Shown here: positions 52,484-61,919 of the stretch, one piece after another
How positions within the stretch are numbered: position 1 is the stretch's first letter
Layout: the number at the start of each line of letters is the position of its first letter
Assembly (NCBI GenBank): GCA_024233115.1
Contig: JACKQB010000004.1
Span: 310,001 to 374,000, forward strand
Direction: 5' to 3'
Length of the DNA stretch: 64,000 bases
Origin: Akkermansiaceae bacterium
GTDB taxonomy: Bacteria; Verrucomicrobiota; Verrucomicrobiia; Verrucomicrobiales; Akkermansiaceae
Notes under the pieces: model-generated
Seen by the model: the letters and a program-made list of their open reading frames with translations, nothing else
Told to the model about the DNA's origin: nothing
Database searches by the model: none
Made by a program: the position numbers and the translations under genes

Positions 52484-54127
52484 CTACATGAGGTAGAGGA
52501 TGGGGAAAAGGAAGATCCAGACGAGGTCGACGAAGTGCCAGAACAGGCCACCGACTTCGACGCGGTTGGCGAGCCACTCGGGTTTCTCGTTATACATCCT
52601 ACGTCCGAAGAAGAGGTAATAGGCGAGGACCAATGCGCCGGCGACCACGTGCAGGCCGTGCAGGCCGGTGATGGTGAAGTAGGTTGCGTAGTAGGTGTTC
52701 CAGCGTGGGCTGAAGACCGATTCAAAACGCACCTGCTCGCGGGGCACGGTGATTTCCGGGTATTCGACACCTTTGGCACCCTCTTTTCCGTGGTCCTCCG
52801 GCTTTCTGTGAACCGGACCCGCAAAGCCTTCGAGGTCGTTCGGGAAATAGCTGTGGATTTCAGCGTGGCTCATGTCCTCGATCTTGAGACCTTTTTCCTC
52901 GATCCGCTGGAAGGCGACGATTTCCTGCCAGTTGATCCGGTAGGTGTCGTTTTCGGTGGGCTTGCGGTCCTTGGCCTTCAGTTGCTCGGCAAGTTTGGCC
53001 GTCACCACCTTGTGTTTCTCCCAGATCAGCTTCATGTTCGCGTCCTTGAGCAGCCATGAGTTGTCAATGGCCGCAACGGGATCGATCCCTTTTTCCTCCG
53101 CCTTCATCACCGTGTGACGGAAATCGATACCATCGACAGCCAGCTTGATGGAGCTGTCAGCGGTGGTGCCGGAAATAACGGTCTGGTCCTTGAGTTTGAG
53201 TTCACCTTTTTCACCCGCCTTCGGACGGCTCAGCTTGCCCCAGTATGGATCGACCGTGATCAACGCCTGGCCGGAGCTTGGGACGAAGGACAGGTTGGCC
53301 GTCGCGACCAGGTAATCATCCTTGCGCTTCTCCTTGAGACCTTTGAGATAGGCCGAGGTAAGCTCGTTCAGTGTCTTGCCGCCCTCGGCAAGCTGGTAAT
53401 ATTTTTTACCCGGGTACCTGGCTTTCATATCGGACCATGCCTGGCGGCCAAGCTCGATATCGATGTTGCTGTTGTGGGCCACAGCGGCGAGAAAATCCTC
53501 CTCCGCCTCATCGAGCAGGGCCTTGGAAATGGGCGTTCCTTTTTCCAGCACCTTGCCATTGGAAAGGGTCACCGCATCGGCAAGGACGAATCCACCCTCG
53601 GAATACTGTGTGCCCATGACCTCGTAATACGCGTCATCCAGTCGGCGCAGGTCAACCCGCAGTGACTCGGCAGTGATGTTGAGGTTTTTGCTGGGTGCAG
53701 CGGCATCGTGGCCATCACCCTGGGCGTGCGCGTGACCTTCGATCACTGTGTAGTCGTCCAGACGGATCGCCTGGTGGTGGAACTTGGCGTTATACTCGAC
53801 GCCCTTGAGCACCATGAACAGGGCGGCACAGATAATCGTGATCGCCATGTAGACCTGGAACTTGCGCCACTGTCTGAGTTTCAGCGAAACCCAGGCGAAG
53901 ACCACCGTCACGGAAGAACCGATCAGGACAAAGGTGTTGATCAGGCCGGGCAGCACGGGGAGCGTGCGCTCGGGCCATGGATAGTCTGCGTAGATGCGGA
54001 GGAAGACGTATCCGGAAAAGAGGCCGCCAAAGAGCATGACCTCGGAGGCGAGAAACAGCCAGATACCGATCTTGGAGTTATTCAGCCCGGTGTCTTTGCG
54101 GGGTTCTACAATGTAGGGAATTTCCAT
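52484..54127 (-). CDS. Cytochrome c oxidase subunit III with large periplasmic insertion
   Basis: 547 residues, more than double the usual 200-260. Residues 1-117 hold helices 1-4 of the truncated bacterial Cox3 (GIWLFLASEVMLFGGLFSGY; Glu111 in KGVEYNAKF). Residues ~477-547 hold the final helices (YFTITGLHGLHVVAG; GGLFWHFVDLVWIFLFPILYL). Between them lies a ~355-residue hydrophilic, lysine/aspartate-rich block with a His/Asp-rich entry (GHAHAQGDGHDAA), placed in the loop between helices and probably periplasmic. The reading frame is continuous and transcription context is normal, so it is unlikely to be an assembly error. Confidence 0.9.
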   Translation of the reverse strand: MEIPYIVEPRKDTGLNNSKIGIWLFLASEVMLFGGLFSGYVFLRIYADYPWPERTLPVLPGLINTFVLIGSSVTVVFAWVSLKLRQWRKFQVYMAITIICAALFMVLKGVEYNAKFHHQAIRLDDYTVIEGHAHAQGDGHDAAAPSKNLNITAESLRVDLRRLDDAYYEVMGTQYSEGGFVLADAVTLSNGKVLEKGTPISKALLDEAEEDFLAAVAHNSNIDIELGRQAWSDMKARYPGKKYYQLAEGGKTLNELTSAYLKGLKEKRKDDYLVATANLSFVPSSGQALITVDPYWGKLSRPKAGEKGELKLKDQTVISGTTADSSIKLAVDGIDFRHTVMKAEEKGIDPVAAIDNSWLLKDANMKLIWEKHKVVTAKLAEQLKAKDRKPTENDTYRINWQEIVAFQRIEEKGLKIEDMSHAEIHSYFPNDLEGFAGPVHRKPEDHGKEGAKGVEYPEITVPREQVRFESVFSPRWNTYYATYFTITGLHGLHVVAGALVLAYYLFFGRRMYNEKPEWLANRVEVGGLFWHFVDLVWIFLFPILYLM

Positions 54128-54166
54128 GTGAAAATGTGCTAAAAAGTTATGGTTAAAAGGGTTCGG

Positions 54167-56023
54167 TTAGCCTTCGGAGGAAGTCTCATGGTCCGTTTGT
54201 TCGACGGGCTTTTTCCACTGTGGGTAGTAGTCTTCCTCGACCTCGGGGCGGGCGTATTCGTAGGAGCCGCGGTAGACAACCGGCTCTTCGATGAAGTTGC
54301 CGTGTCCGGGAGGCGTCGGCGTCGCCCATTCGAGGGAGCAGGCATTCCATGGGTTGTCGCTTTCGACCTTCCTGCCGGTTTTAAGTGAGAGGAAGAGGTT
54401 GATGATAAATGGAATCTGGGCCGCGCAGAGCAGCCAGGCCGACCATGACATCATGACGTTGAGATCGAGGTATTCCGCGACGGTTTTGCCAAAGACGTTG
54501 ACGCTTTCGGGATCGGATGTCAGGTAGGCATCACCACCGTTATACCAACGACGGTGGAACCCGGCCATGCCCTGGATCAGCATCGGGAAAAACAGGGTGT
54601 TCATCAGGATCAACGACGGCCAGAAGTGCAGGTGGTTGAGGGTGCGGCTCATGAACCGGCCCGTGATCTTCGGATACCAGTGGTGGATACCGGCAAAAAA
54701 CCCAAACAGGATACCGGGTGCCACGACGTAGTGGAAGTGACCGATCACATAATAGGTATCGTGCAGGTGGAGATCAACGAGGTTGAATGCCAGCGGCAGA
54801 CCTGTGAGACCTCCGATACCAAACATCGGCAAAAACGCGCAGGCCCAGAGCATCGGCGAGGTAAACCGGATCGAACCGCCCCAGAGAGAGATCAACAAAC
54901 AGGTCAGCAGGATCACCGACGGGATCGAAATCAGCGTGGTTGTGGTCTGGAAGAAAGTCGAAACCGCAGGTCCCATACCGGTCATATACATGTGGTGCGC
55001 CCACACGATGAAAGAGAGGAAACCTAGGACCAGCACACCGTAGACCATCGACTTGTAACCCCAGATCGGACGGCGGGTGTTGACGGGGATGATTTCCGCC
55101 ACACAGGCAATCGCCGGAAGCAGCAGCACGTAGACCTCGGGGTGGCCAAGGAACCAGAACAGGTGCTGGAACAACAGCGGACTTCCCCCGCCAGAGGCAT
55201 CGGAGAGGCCAATCTGCTGGTGATAGAGGCCGGAGGGCTGGAAGAAACTGGAGCCGAACAAGCGGTCGACCACTTGCATAATACCGGCCACTTCAAGGGG
55301 TGGGAAGGAAAGGAGAAGCAGGAAACCCGTGACCAGCATCGCCCAGACAAAAAACGGCAGCCGCATCCAGGTCATGCCTTTGGCCCGCAGGTTGATGATG
55401 GTGGTAATGAAGTTCACCGAGCCTAACAGGGACGATGAAATCAGCATCACGAGACCCATCAGCCACTGGGTCTGGCCCGTCCAGAACTGGTGTGGGTACT
55501 GGGAGTCGTTAAAGAAGGAAAGCGGCGGGTAGTTGGTCCATCCCGACTTGGCGGCACCGGACTCCATGAAGAAGCTGGCACACATCATGACACCACCGGT
55601 GACGTAGAGCCAGTAACTCCACATGTTCAGCTTGGGAAATGCCATATCGGGCGCGCCGATCTGAAGCGGGGTCACGTAGTTACCGAAGGCACCGAATCCA
55701 AGTGGCACCACCCCGAGGAAAACCATGATCGTCCCGTGCATGGCGCCAAACATGTTGTAGGTCTGGCCAGGCATTTTACCCTCGACCAGCCACTGCGCTT
55801 TCCAGTCCTCGGTGAAGAGCCAGCTCATCCAGGCGGGGAGGGGCTCGTTCGGGTAGGCGATACTCCAGCGCATGACCATCATCAGGTAGAAACCGAACAG
55901 CAGGAAACACATGGCAGTGAGACCATACTGGAGACCGATCGTTTTGTGGTCGGTGGAGAATACGTATTTCTTGAGAAATCCGGGATGATGGTGATCGTGG
56001 TGATCGTCGTGGTTGTCGCTCAT
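54167..56023 (-). CDS. ctaD: Cytochrome c oxidase subunit I (haem-copper, caa3 type)
   Basis: A 618-residue catalytic subunit from the ATG of MSDNHDD. An N-terminal His/Asp-rich tail precedes STDHKTIGLQYG. The CuB/Tyr motif WFLGHPEVYVLLLPA, the HHMYMTGM pair of CuB histidines and the haem ligands GHFHYVVA are present, so this is the active A-family oxidase. K- and D-channel residues are plausible but not checked. Its substrate electrons come from the cytochromes c encoded upstream and the CuA subunit downstream. Confidence 0.97.
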   Translation of the reverse strand: MSDNHDDHHDHHHPGFLKKYVFSTDHKTIGLQYGLTAMCFLLFGFYLMMVMRWSIAYPNEPLPAWMSWLFTEDWKAQWLVEGKMPGQTYNMFGAMHGTIMVFLGVVPLGFGAFGNYVTPLQIGAPDMAFPKLNMWSYWLYVTGGVMMCASFFMESGAAKSGWTNYPPLSFFNDSQYPHQFWTGQTQWLMGLVMLISSSLLGSVNFITTIINLRAKGMTWMRLPFFVWAMLVTGFLLLLSFPPLEVAGIMQVVDRLFGSSFFQPSGLYHQQIGLSDASGGGSPLLFQHLFWFLGHPEVYVLLLPAIACVAEIIPVNTRRPIWGYKSMVYGVLVLGFLSFIVWAHHMYMTGMGPAVSTFFQTTTTLISIPSVILLTCLLISLWGGSIRFTSPMLWACAFLPMFGIGGLTGLPLAFNLVDLHLHDTYYVIGHFHYVVAPGILFGFFAGIHHWYPKITGRFMSRTLNHLHFWPSLILMNTLFFPMLIQGMAGFHRRWYNGGDAYLTSDPESVNVFGKTVAEYLDLNVMMSWSAWLLCAAQIPFIINLFLSLKTGRKVESDNPWNACSLEWATPTPPGHGNFIEEPVVYRGSYEYARPEVEEDYYPQWKKPVEQTDHETSSEG

Positions 56024-56385
56024 GACGGGAATAGGAGAAATGGAGTGGAGGTAGGAGAGGTGGAAAATGTGCTGGAATCGATTCAAACGGCCTTTGAACG
56101 GGTCAGGCGGGGTTCAAACCGCTGATTTTTGGGGGGATTCAAGCTGGATTTTGCTCAAGATCAAGCATATTTTGCTCAGTGGTTTTGCCTCCCTGCGTTT
56201 GGTGCTAGTCATTGGTTTTATGTAATTGCTTACGGTTAAAGGATCAGGGTGGCTGTTCAGAGGGTGATGGGTCGTGGTTTTCAGGGAAAAAAAGAATGGC
56301 TTGAGCAGCTCAAACCATCGGGCTTGGCGGCGGTGGGCCATTCTGAATCCTGCGCCCCGCCCGGGTGGGCGCTGGGCGGCAGGGT
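56024..56385. other. Spacer between the cytochrome c gene and Cox1
   Basis: The largest gap in the operon (362 bp), with an AT-rich half near 56100-56230. It may house an internal promoter for the cox genes on the minus strand; no convincing -10/-35 pair was found. Confidence 0.35.
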
Positions 56386-57120
56386 TTACTCGGCGGCGAC
56401 TGGCAGCAGGGTCTTGGGATCGACAGGTGCGGTCGGGTCAAGCGGTGTGCCCTCGAGGTCTTTTTTGTATTTCGCGTCGAGTTCGGTGGCGGTCATTTGG
56501 CCCCCGTTGCGCTCCTTGGAGATATCGAGGGCGTTTTGGGCCATTTCCAGACTGATGAGCTTGTCGCTCTTGTTACCAAAGCTGTTACGGATGTAGTTGA
56601 GCACGCCGGCGAGCTGTTTGGCGTCCATGCCTGCACCCATAGTCGGCATGTTGCCGTTGAAGGTCCTGCCGTCGACGGTGATGGATTCATGCAGGCCGTT
56701 GAGAACGATCATCGCCGGGCGCAGGCTCGGGCCGTTCACCCAGTCGGAGTTGGCAAGCGGTGGGTAGTCGTTGTTGCCTTCACCACCGGGCTGGTGGCAA
56801 CCGGCGCAGGCGGTGTATGCCTTTTTACCCACCTTGAGGTAGGCGTCGATGGCAGGCTTGGGCAAGGATGAAACGTCGGCCGCACCCGGTGCGGTGGCGC
56901 GGACGTATCCGGGTTTTACAAAATTGCTGTAGTCGAACAGACTGCCGCCGATCACACCGCCGGCGATCAGGACAATCACGGCACCTGCGAGGATCACCCA
57001 GAGGGAAAGAGGCTCGGCACCCTGGGTAAACATATGGTTCTCACGCTTCGCCGCCGAGGCGTCGGTGATCACATTGGTGTTATCATCAAGATCCGGTTTG
57101 CTGGTAGATGGGGCGGACAT
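56386..57120 (-). CDS. Membrane-anchored monohaem cytochrome c
   Basis: A 244-residue protein. One helix (about 40-65) anchors a periplasmic c-type domain with CAGCH and a distal Met in the GNMPTMGAGM loop. A flexible C-terminal tail of ~60 residues follows. It looks like the single-haem counterpart of CcoP or an electron carrier to the caa3 CuA site. It lies between the CcoO-like gene and Cox1. Confidence 0.9.
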   Translation of the reverse strand: MSAPSTSKPDLDDNTNVITDASAAKRENHMFTQGAEPLSLWVILAGAVIVLIAGGVIGGSLFDYSNFVKPGYVRATAPGAADVSSLPKPAIDAYLKVGKKAYTACAGCHQPGGEGNNDYPPLANSDWVNGPSLRPAMIVLNGLHESITVDGRTFNGNMPTMGAGMDAKQLAGVLNYIRNSFGNKSDKLISLEMAQNALDISKERNGGQMTATELDAKYKKDLEGTPLDPTAPVDPKTLLPVAAE

Positions 57121-57159
57121 TTTTTGAACAGAATTTACAGAATTAACAAATGGGGTTGA

Positions 57160-57897
57160 CTACTTCGCAGCTGAATCAGCTTCCGCAGCCCTGGGTGAGC
57201 GGTCCATACTGGCAGGCAATTTGGAATCACGCCTGAGCGACAGGAGGTAACTGGCGAGGACACGGGCTTCTTCGCAGGGTACGACCTGGGACATCGTCGC
57301 CGGATCCACCTCGAGGGCGAGGCTGTCGCCCTGGCCGTTGAGATCTTTTTTCGCAAACATCTGGAGTTGCGCCGGGCAGTTCGACCAGGTCATATCGATT
57401 TTCTCCCCCTGTTCGCCGAGTTGGAGTGCACTGTTACGGGGATTGTGAAGGTGGGCAATGACCCACTGCTCGGCAGTCATTCCGGTTTTGGCGGCATAGG
57501 CGTCGGCACGGTGTCCGAAGTTGCTGAGATCGGGTCCCATACGGGTCAGGCCGAGCTGGGCGTAGCGCTCACCATTGTAGTCATCGTAGTGGGTCTCGCG
57601 GCGGCTATCACCATCGGCATTGGAGACACCGGCGAAATCCTTGCGGAAGATCTCGCTGCCGAGATAGGTGGGGCGGATCAGCTGGGAGTGGCAGGTGTAA
57701 CAACCGTTGGATGCATAGATTTCAGCACCGTTGAGAATACGGCCGGAGGTCTGGTGCTGGTAATAGGCGGCATCTTCCTCACTGGACATCTTGACCGGTG
57801 GAAGTGCTCCCATTTTTGCCACGGGAATGGCAATCATGCACATCCATGCCAGACCGAAGCTCACGAGCATTCCGAGGAGAAAAGTTTTTAGGGTCAT
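57160..57897 (-). CDS. CcoO-like monohaem cytochrome c
   Basis: A 245-residue membrane-anchored cytochrome. GAEIYASNGCYTCHSQLIRP closely follows the CcoO/FixO consensus (GREIYIREGCYNCHSQMIRP-type). A LGLTRMGPDLSNFGHR segment precedes a Met-bearing loop. CcoO normally docks on the catalytic CcoN, but the CcoN-like protein encoded next door lacks its active site. Its C-terminus (SLRRDSKLPASMDRS) is extended. Confidence 0.9.
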   Translation of the reverse strand: MTLKTFLLGMLVSFGLAWMCMIAIPVAKMGALPPVKMSSEEDAAYYQHQTSGRILNGAEIYASNGCYTCHSQLIRPTYLGSEIFRKDFAGVSNADGDSRRETHYDDYNGERYAQLGLTRMGPDLSNFGHRADAYAAKTGMTAEQWVIAHLHNPRNSALQLGEQGEKIDMTWSNCPAQLQMFAKKDLNGQGDSLALEVDPATMSQVVPCEEARVLASYLLSLRRDSKLPASMDRSPRAAEADSAAK

Positions 57898-57952
57898 GGT
57901 GAAAGAGTATTCAGTTAGAAGTATTCAGGATTCAGGAAAGAGGCTGGACTTA

Positions 57953-59446
57953 TTAGGCTTGGGCGTTTTCGAGCTCGTCGATGTCGCCTTCGGGGCCGTG
58001 GGGGCTGGCGTGGCTGTGGTCGTTGCGAAGCAGTGTGGGGTGCGAACTACGGCGACCGAGACGGAGCCACATCAGCGTGAGGTGGATAAAGAAGAAGGTG
58101 TTGGCCCAGAGGATGGCACACCATGCGAGGGTGGTGCCCACAGCAAACGGGAAGGTGCTCCTGACCGCCTGTTTCCAGGGTTGGTTGAAGTTTTCCTGGG
58201 CAGCCCCCTGTTGGAAGGCCCCGAGAAGGGTGCAGAAGAGCACGATCAGACAGACGCCATAGACCGAGAACCAGAAGTGGGTGCGGATCAGTCGGCGCGA
58301 CAACCACTCGCGGCGGGTGACGCGGGGGACGATGAAATAAATGGCACCAAACATACACATGCTGAAGAAGCCGTAGAGAGCCAGCACCTCGTAACCGTAA
58401 CCAGCCAGGCTAAACTGGGTGAACCTGACAAAGTAGGGGATGGCAAGCACCGCACCCAGGATGGCACAGGCGATCATACCAAACACACCGGCGATGGTAA
58501 AACGAAGCGACGGGCTGCTGGCGGCGAGATCAGCCTGGCCGGCGGTTGTTTTAAGGATGTTCACCCCGGCAAAGATCAGTGGCAGCGCGGCAAGAACCGT
58601 GGCGGCGGCACCCATGTTCTGCAGGAACATCGGAATGGGCGCCCCCATGACCACGTGCATACCGGCCCATGGCGCGATGACGGCGAGTGCCCAGAAGCCC
58701 ATCACCGAGTAGGTGTAGTTGTAGATCGGGCGCGCGCTGATTTTCGCCGTGATGTAATAGGCGCTGGCAATGGCGACCGGGGCAAAGAACAGCAGCACGA
58801 GCGCCTGGCGGAACCAGCCGTTGATGGCGGCGGCCATCAGGGGGTGGATTTCAAAGACGTTGACGTAGAGGTTGGCGGTGAGATAGATCCACGGGAACCA
58901 GAGCACGGCACCCAGCAGATACCACTGGGAGATATAGATGTGGTCGCCGCGACGCACCCGGAAGGAAATCATCACCCAGATGGCGATGCAGGCGTAGGCG
59001 GCCAACAGGACGGGCCAGACAAAGGCGGGGAACTCCATCCAGTGCTTTCCGGTGCCGTGACCAAAGAGGATGCCACCGACACCGAGCAGGACGGCCAGGT
59101 TCCAGACGTGACCGGCGACAAGCAGGGTGCCGGCATTTCTGCTAGGCTGGCGCGACAGCCGGGCCATCAGCCAGATCATCACACCAAAGGCAGCCTGCGC
59201 ACCCCATCCATAGACCAGGGCATTGATGTGAGCGGGAAACGACCGACCATACTGGATACCGGAGCACTCACCGAGGAAAGCCGGGTTGTGTGACTTGATC
59301 GAGGCAATGATGCCAAGGACGAGGGACACGGCGAGCCAGGCGGCACCACTGGTGAAAAAGAACATCACTGGGTGACGCAGTGAGCGGTCGATCTCAGAGC
59401 GCAGCTGCGTATCCTCAGCTGTTGATGCGTGAATGTTGGTGGACAT
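57953..59446 (-). CDS. CcoN-like haem-copper oxidase homologue lacking most cofactor ligands
   Basis: A 497-residue, 12-helix-type protein aligning with cbb3 subunit I. The first haem-b histidine is kept (His73, AHINALVYG). The helix-6 CuB histidine of WYGHN is replaced (WFRQ, Gln214). Of the helix-7 HH pair only His264 remains (GMHVV). The helix-10 GHVHSG, which ligates both haems, reads AGYGYEV (Tyr350/Tyr352). It therefore cannot be a normal oxygen-reducing subunit and may bind at most little haem. It is co-transcribed with CcoO-like and dihaem cytochromes, suggesting a structural electron-transfer module between alternative complex III and caa3. Confidence 0.85.
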   Translation of the reverse strand: MSTNIHASTAEDTQLRSEIDRSLRHPVMFFFTSGAAWLAVSLVLGIIASIKSHNPAFLGECSGIQYGRSFPAHINALVYGWGAQAAFGVMIWLMARLSRQPSRNAGTLLVAGHVWNLAVLLGVGGILFGHGTGKHWMEFPAFVWPVLLAAYACIAIWVMISFRVRRGDHIYISQWYLLGAVLWFPWIYLTANLYVNVFEIHPLMAAAINGWFRQALVLLFFAPVAIASAYYITAKISARPIYNYTYSVMGFWALAVIAPWAGMHVVMGAPIPMFLQNMGAAATVLAALPLIFAGVNILKTTAGQADLAASSPSLRFTIAGVFGMIACAILGAVLAIPYFVRFTQFSLAGYGYEVLALYGFFSMCMFGAIYFIVPRVTRREWLSRRLIRTHFWFSVYGVCLIVLFCTLLGAFQQGAAQENFNQPWKQAVRSTFPFAVGTTLAWCAILWANTFFFIHLTLMWLRLGRRSSHPTLLRNDHSHASPHGPEGDIDELENAQA

Positions 59447-59499
59447 GGTTGTGAATTTTTTTGACCGTGAAAGGACGCGAAATGCGCGAAAGGAAGACC

Positions 59500-59607
59500 A
59501 GCGCTACTTTTGCTTTTTCTTTCTTGGTTTTTAGAGTTTGGTATTTGGAACTTAGGGCGAAGCCGCCCTATTGGTATTTGGAGTTTAAAACTTGGAGTTA
59601 AAGGAGT
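59500..59607. repeat. Word-like low-complexity spacer
   Basis: GAGTTTGGTATTTGGAACTT...TTGGTATTTGGAGTTTAAAACTTGGAGTTAAAG. The same words occur at 63183-63215 and, on the other strand, at 8273-8312 and near 2787. Confidence 0.75.
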
Positions 59608-60477
59608 TTACTTCTGCCCTGCGATCCACTCGGAGAGGGTTTTCATTTCTTCTTCGCTGACAGTGGCCATGATGCCCTTCATCACAGCCGTCTGGCCGTT
59701 GGCGCGGGTACCGTCCTTGATGGCTTTCATTTGCTCCAACAGGTATTGGGCATTCTGACCGGCCAGCTTTGGATACAGCGGCATGATCGGTGTGTTGGCA
59801 TCCATACCATGGCATGAGGCACAGGCCTTGCCGACAAACAGGTCCTTACCGGCACCATCAGGGTGCGTGACAGCTGGTTTTTCAAGGCCGCTTATCCAGT
59901 CGGAGATCGTTTTCATATCGGCCTCGGTTACATTCATCGCCGCGACGGTTGCCTTCATGGCGGCACTCTGTCCATTGGCGCGGGCACCGGAGTGGATGTC
60001 CTTGATCTGTGCCAACAGGTATTCCGCGTTCTGGCCACCCAGCTTGGGATAAGCGGGTGAGATCGGCGTATTGGCATCGGCACCGTGACAGGTGTTGCAT
60101 GCTTTGGAGGTGTAGAGTTTAAATCCTTCACCGCCACCCTCGCCACCGGCACCGGCCAGTTTCTCCATGGCTTTTTTATGCGACTCGGAACCGGGGACAA
60201 ACTGGGATGAAGCTTCCGGCGCGGCTTTGATCTCGCCGCCCATTTTGTCAATCGCGCCCGCTGGTGGCATCATGGAACTTTGGATGGCATCGACTTCGGT
60301 TTTTACCTCCATACGACCTGCAGCACGTTCGACGGCAGCGGCGTCAACGGGTTTGCCGGTTTGCCAATAAGCGACGGCGGACACGAGGCCGAAGATACCG
60401 AAGTAGGCGAGCCCCCACCAGAAGGTGTTGAATCGGCGCAGCGGAGTGTCGCGATGGTTAGAATACTGTGTGGGCAT
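59608..60477 (-). CDS. Membrane-anchored dihaem cytochrome c (c4-like)
   Basis: A 289-residue protein from the ATG of MPTQYSN. One helix (about 22-42) is followed by two tandem class I cytochrome domains, CNTCHGADANTP and CASCHGMDANTP. Each is followed by YPKL.GQN.QYLL and an AAMK/AVMK axial Met loop. The two domains are clearly duplicates. It should shuttle electrons from ActE/ActA to the oxidase. It follows ActF and precedes the CcoN-like gene. Confidence 0.93.
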   Translation of the reverse strand: MPTQYSNHRDTPLRRFNTFWWGLAYFGIFGLVSAVAYWQTGKPVDAAAVERAAGRMEVKTEVDAIQSSMMPPAGAIDKMGGEIKAAPEASSQFVPGSESHKKAMEKLAGAGGEGGGEGFKLYTSKACNTCHGADANTPISPAYPKLGGQNAEYLLAQIKDIHSGARANGQSAAMKATVAAMNVTEADMKTISDWISGLEKPAVTHPDGAGKDLFVGKACASCHGMDANTPIMPLYPKLAGQNAQYLLEQMKAIKDGTRANGQTAVMKGIMATVSEEEMKTLSEWIAGQK

Positions 60478-60520
60478 TGTCCTTGGAGATGATGAGTAAT
60501 TAAAATGGGCTGTTAATCCG

Positions 60521-61873
60521 TTAGTTGAACAAGTTGGCAGATTCGAGGATACGGGGATCGCGGTTCGGATAGAGGCTGTTCTTGGTAAACGTGCGGAGGT
60601 AGATAAAGAGGAAGAAGGCACCGACGGTGACAAAGGCGAGCAGGTCGAGCCAGACAACGCTACCGGATGTGTAAAGAGAGGCTCCGGCCTCGCTGCCGAC
60701 GGTCAGTGACGGACCACGCTCGGGAGCCACGATGAGGTAGTGGTCGAGGGCGTGAAGCACAAACAGGTAGAGTGTGATCGGAATCATCAGACCCGGCTTT
60801 TTCTTCACGTCCTGACGGATGAGGAAGAGGAATGGCAGGCCAAAGTGGCCAAAGACCAGGGCGATGTTAGCCCAGTTCCAGTTGCCGGTGTTACGCAGGA
60901 TGAAGTAGCTGGTTTCCTCGGTGATATTGGCATACCAGATCAGGAAAAACTGGGAAAAGGTGACGTAAGCCCAGAAGACCACGAAGGCGAAGGTCAGCTT
61001 ACCCATGATGTGGTGGTGCTCGGGGCTCATCACGGTTTGCAGGTATCCGGCACGACGCAGCAGGATGGATGTTAGAATCAGTAAAGCCATGCCGTTAAGC
61101 GCGCAACCGGCGAAGAAATACACCCCATACATGGTGGAGAACCACTTGTAGTCGAGCGCTTTGAGCAGGTCGAAGGCGAGGAAGGTGACGGTCAGGGCAA
61201 ACAGGGGAAGCACCCAGGCGCAGCGGCGGCGGGCTTTCTTGAGCCGGGCACTACCGGGTTTGGGGTCCGTGTCCTGATCGGTGGAAAGTTTACAGACACT
61301 GAGGATGGCGGCACCGAAAATGACAAAGTAAAACACCATACGCCCGAGCCAGAACGGCAGGTTCATATAAAATGTCTTGGCGTAGAGCATGTGGTCGAAT
61401 TGGCCGTGTGAATGATGCAGGGCCTCTTTGGCGTTGGCGTAGCTGGTAAAATCCCCCATGACCTCGCGGTGGCGGTTCATCCATTCAAAGAGGTGCTGTT
61501 GCACCGATGGAAACAGGAAGGGGATGGCGAGGATTCCCATCCACGGGAAGACGCGTGCGAGGTTCTCCATCAGGCGGCGGACCGAGACACCCCAGCTGGA
61601 GTTGGAGACGTGGTGGAGCAGCAGCCAGAAGCAGCCACCGAGGGAAAAACTCACAAAAAACGCAAACGCAAACAACCATGAGTAGGCATAGCGACCCGCC
61701 ACCGTGTCCGTTGCCACACCTGTCGCTTTGTTGTCGATGAACAGCAAACAGAGACTGGCGATGATACCAACGAGCGCAACCGCACCGCTGATGCCGATCC
61801 ACTTGTTCAGGGCGCCTTTTTTGAGATGCTCCCCGTCGGCGGGGATGTCTTTGGATGTGATGAAGTGACTCAT
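60521..61873 (-). CDS. actF: Alternative complex III subunit ActF
   Basis: A 450-residue membrane protein with about ten helices, related to ActC/NrfD. Recognisable segments are SLGGCFWLLLHHVSNSSWGVSVRR and FAFVVFWAYVTFSQFFLIWYANITEE. It belongs to the quinol:electron acceptor oxidoreductase that replaces the bc1 complex. Its position directly after ActE is the standard order. Confidence 0.92.
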   Translation of the reverse strand: MSHFITSKDIPADGEHLKKGALNKWIGISGAVALVGIIASLCLLFIDNKATGVATDTVAGRYAYSWLFAFAFFVSFSLGGCFWLLLHHVSNSSWGVSVRRLMENLARVFPWMGILAIPFLFPSVQQHLFEWMNRHREVMGDFTSYANAKEALHHSHGQFDHMLYAKTFYMNLPFWLGRMVFYFVIFGAAILSVCKLSTDQDTDPKPGSARLKKARRRCAWVLPLFALTVTFLAFDLLKALDYKWFSTMYGVYFFAGCALNGMALLILTSILLRRAGYLQTVMSPEHHHIMGKLTFAFVVFWAYVTFSQFFLIWYANITEETSYFILRNTGNWNWANIALVFGHFGLPFLFLIRQDVKKKPGLMIPITLYLFVLHALDHYLIVAPERGPSLTVGSEAGASLYTSGSVVWLDLLAFVTVGAFFLFIYLRTFTKNSLYPNRDPRILESANLFN

Positions 61874-61919
61874 GTTTGAGTTTGAAGTTTTCAGTTAGAA
61901 GTTTGAAGAAACCCGCATC

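Noticed and set aside
57791..59293. 500-codon plus-strand frame opposite the CcoN-like gene
   Set aside because: Shadow of a well-supported membrane protein; composition is Gly/His/Asp-rich with no domain, as expected for the antisense of GC-rich code.
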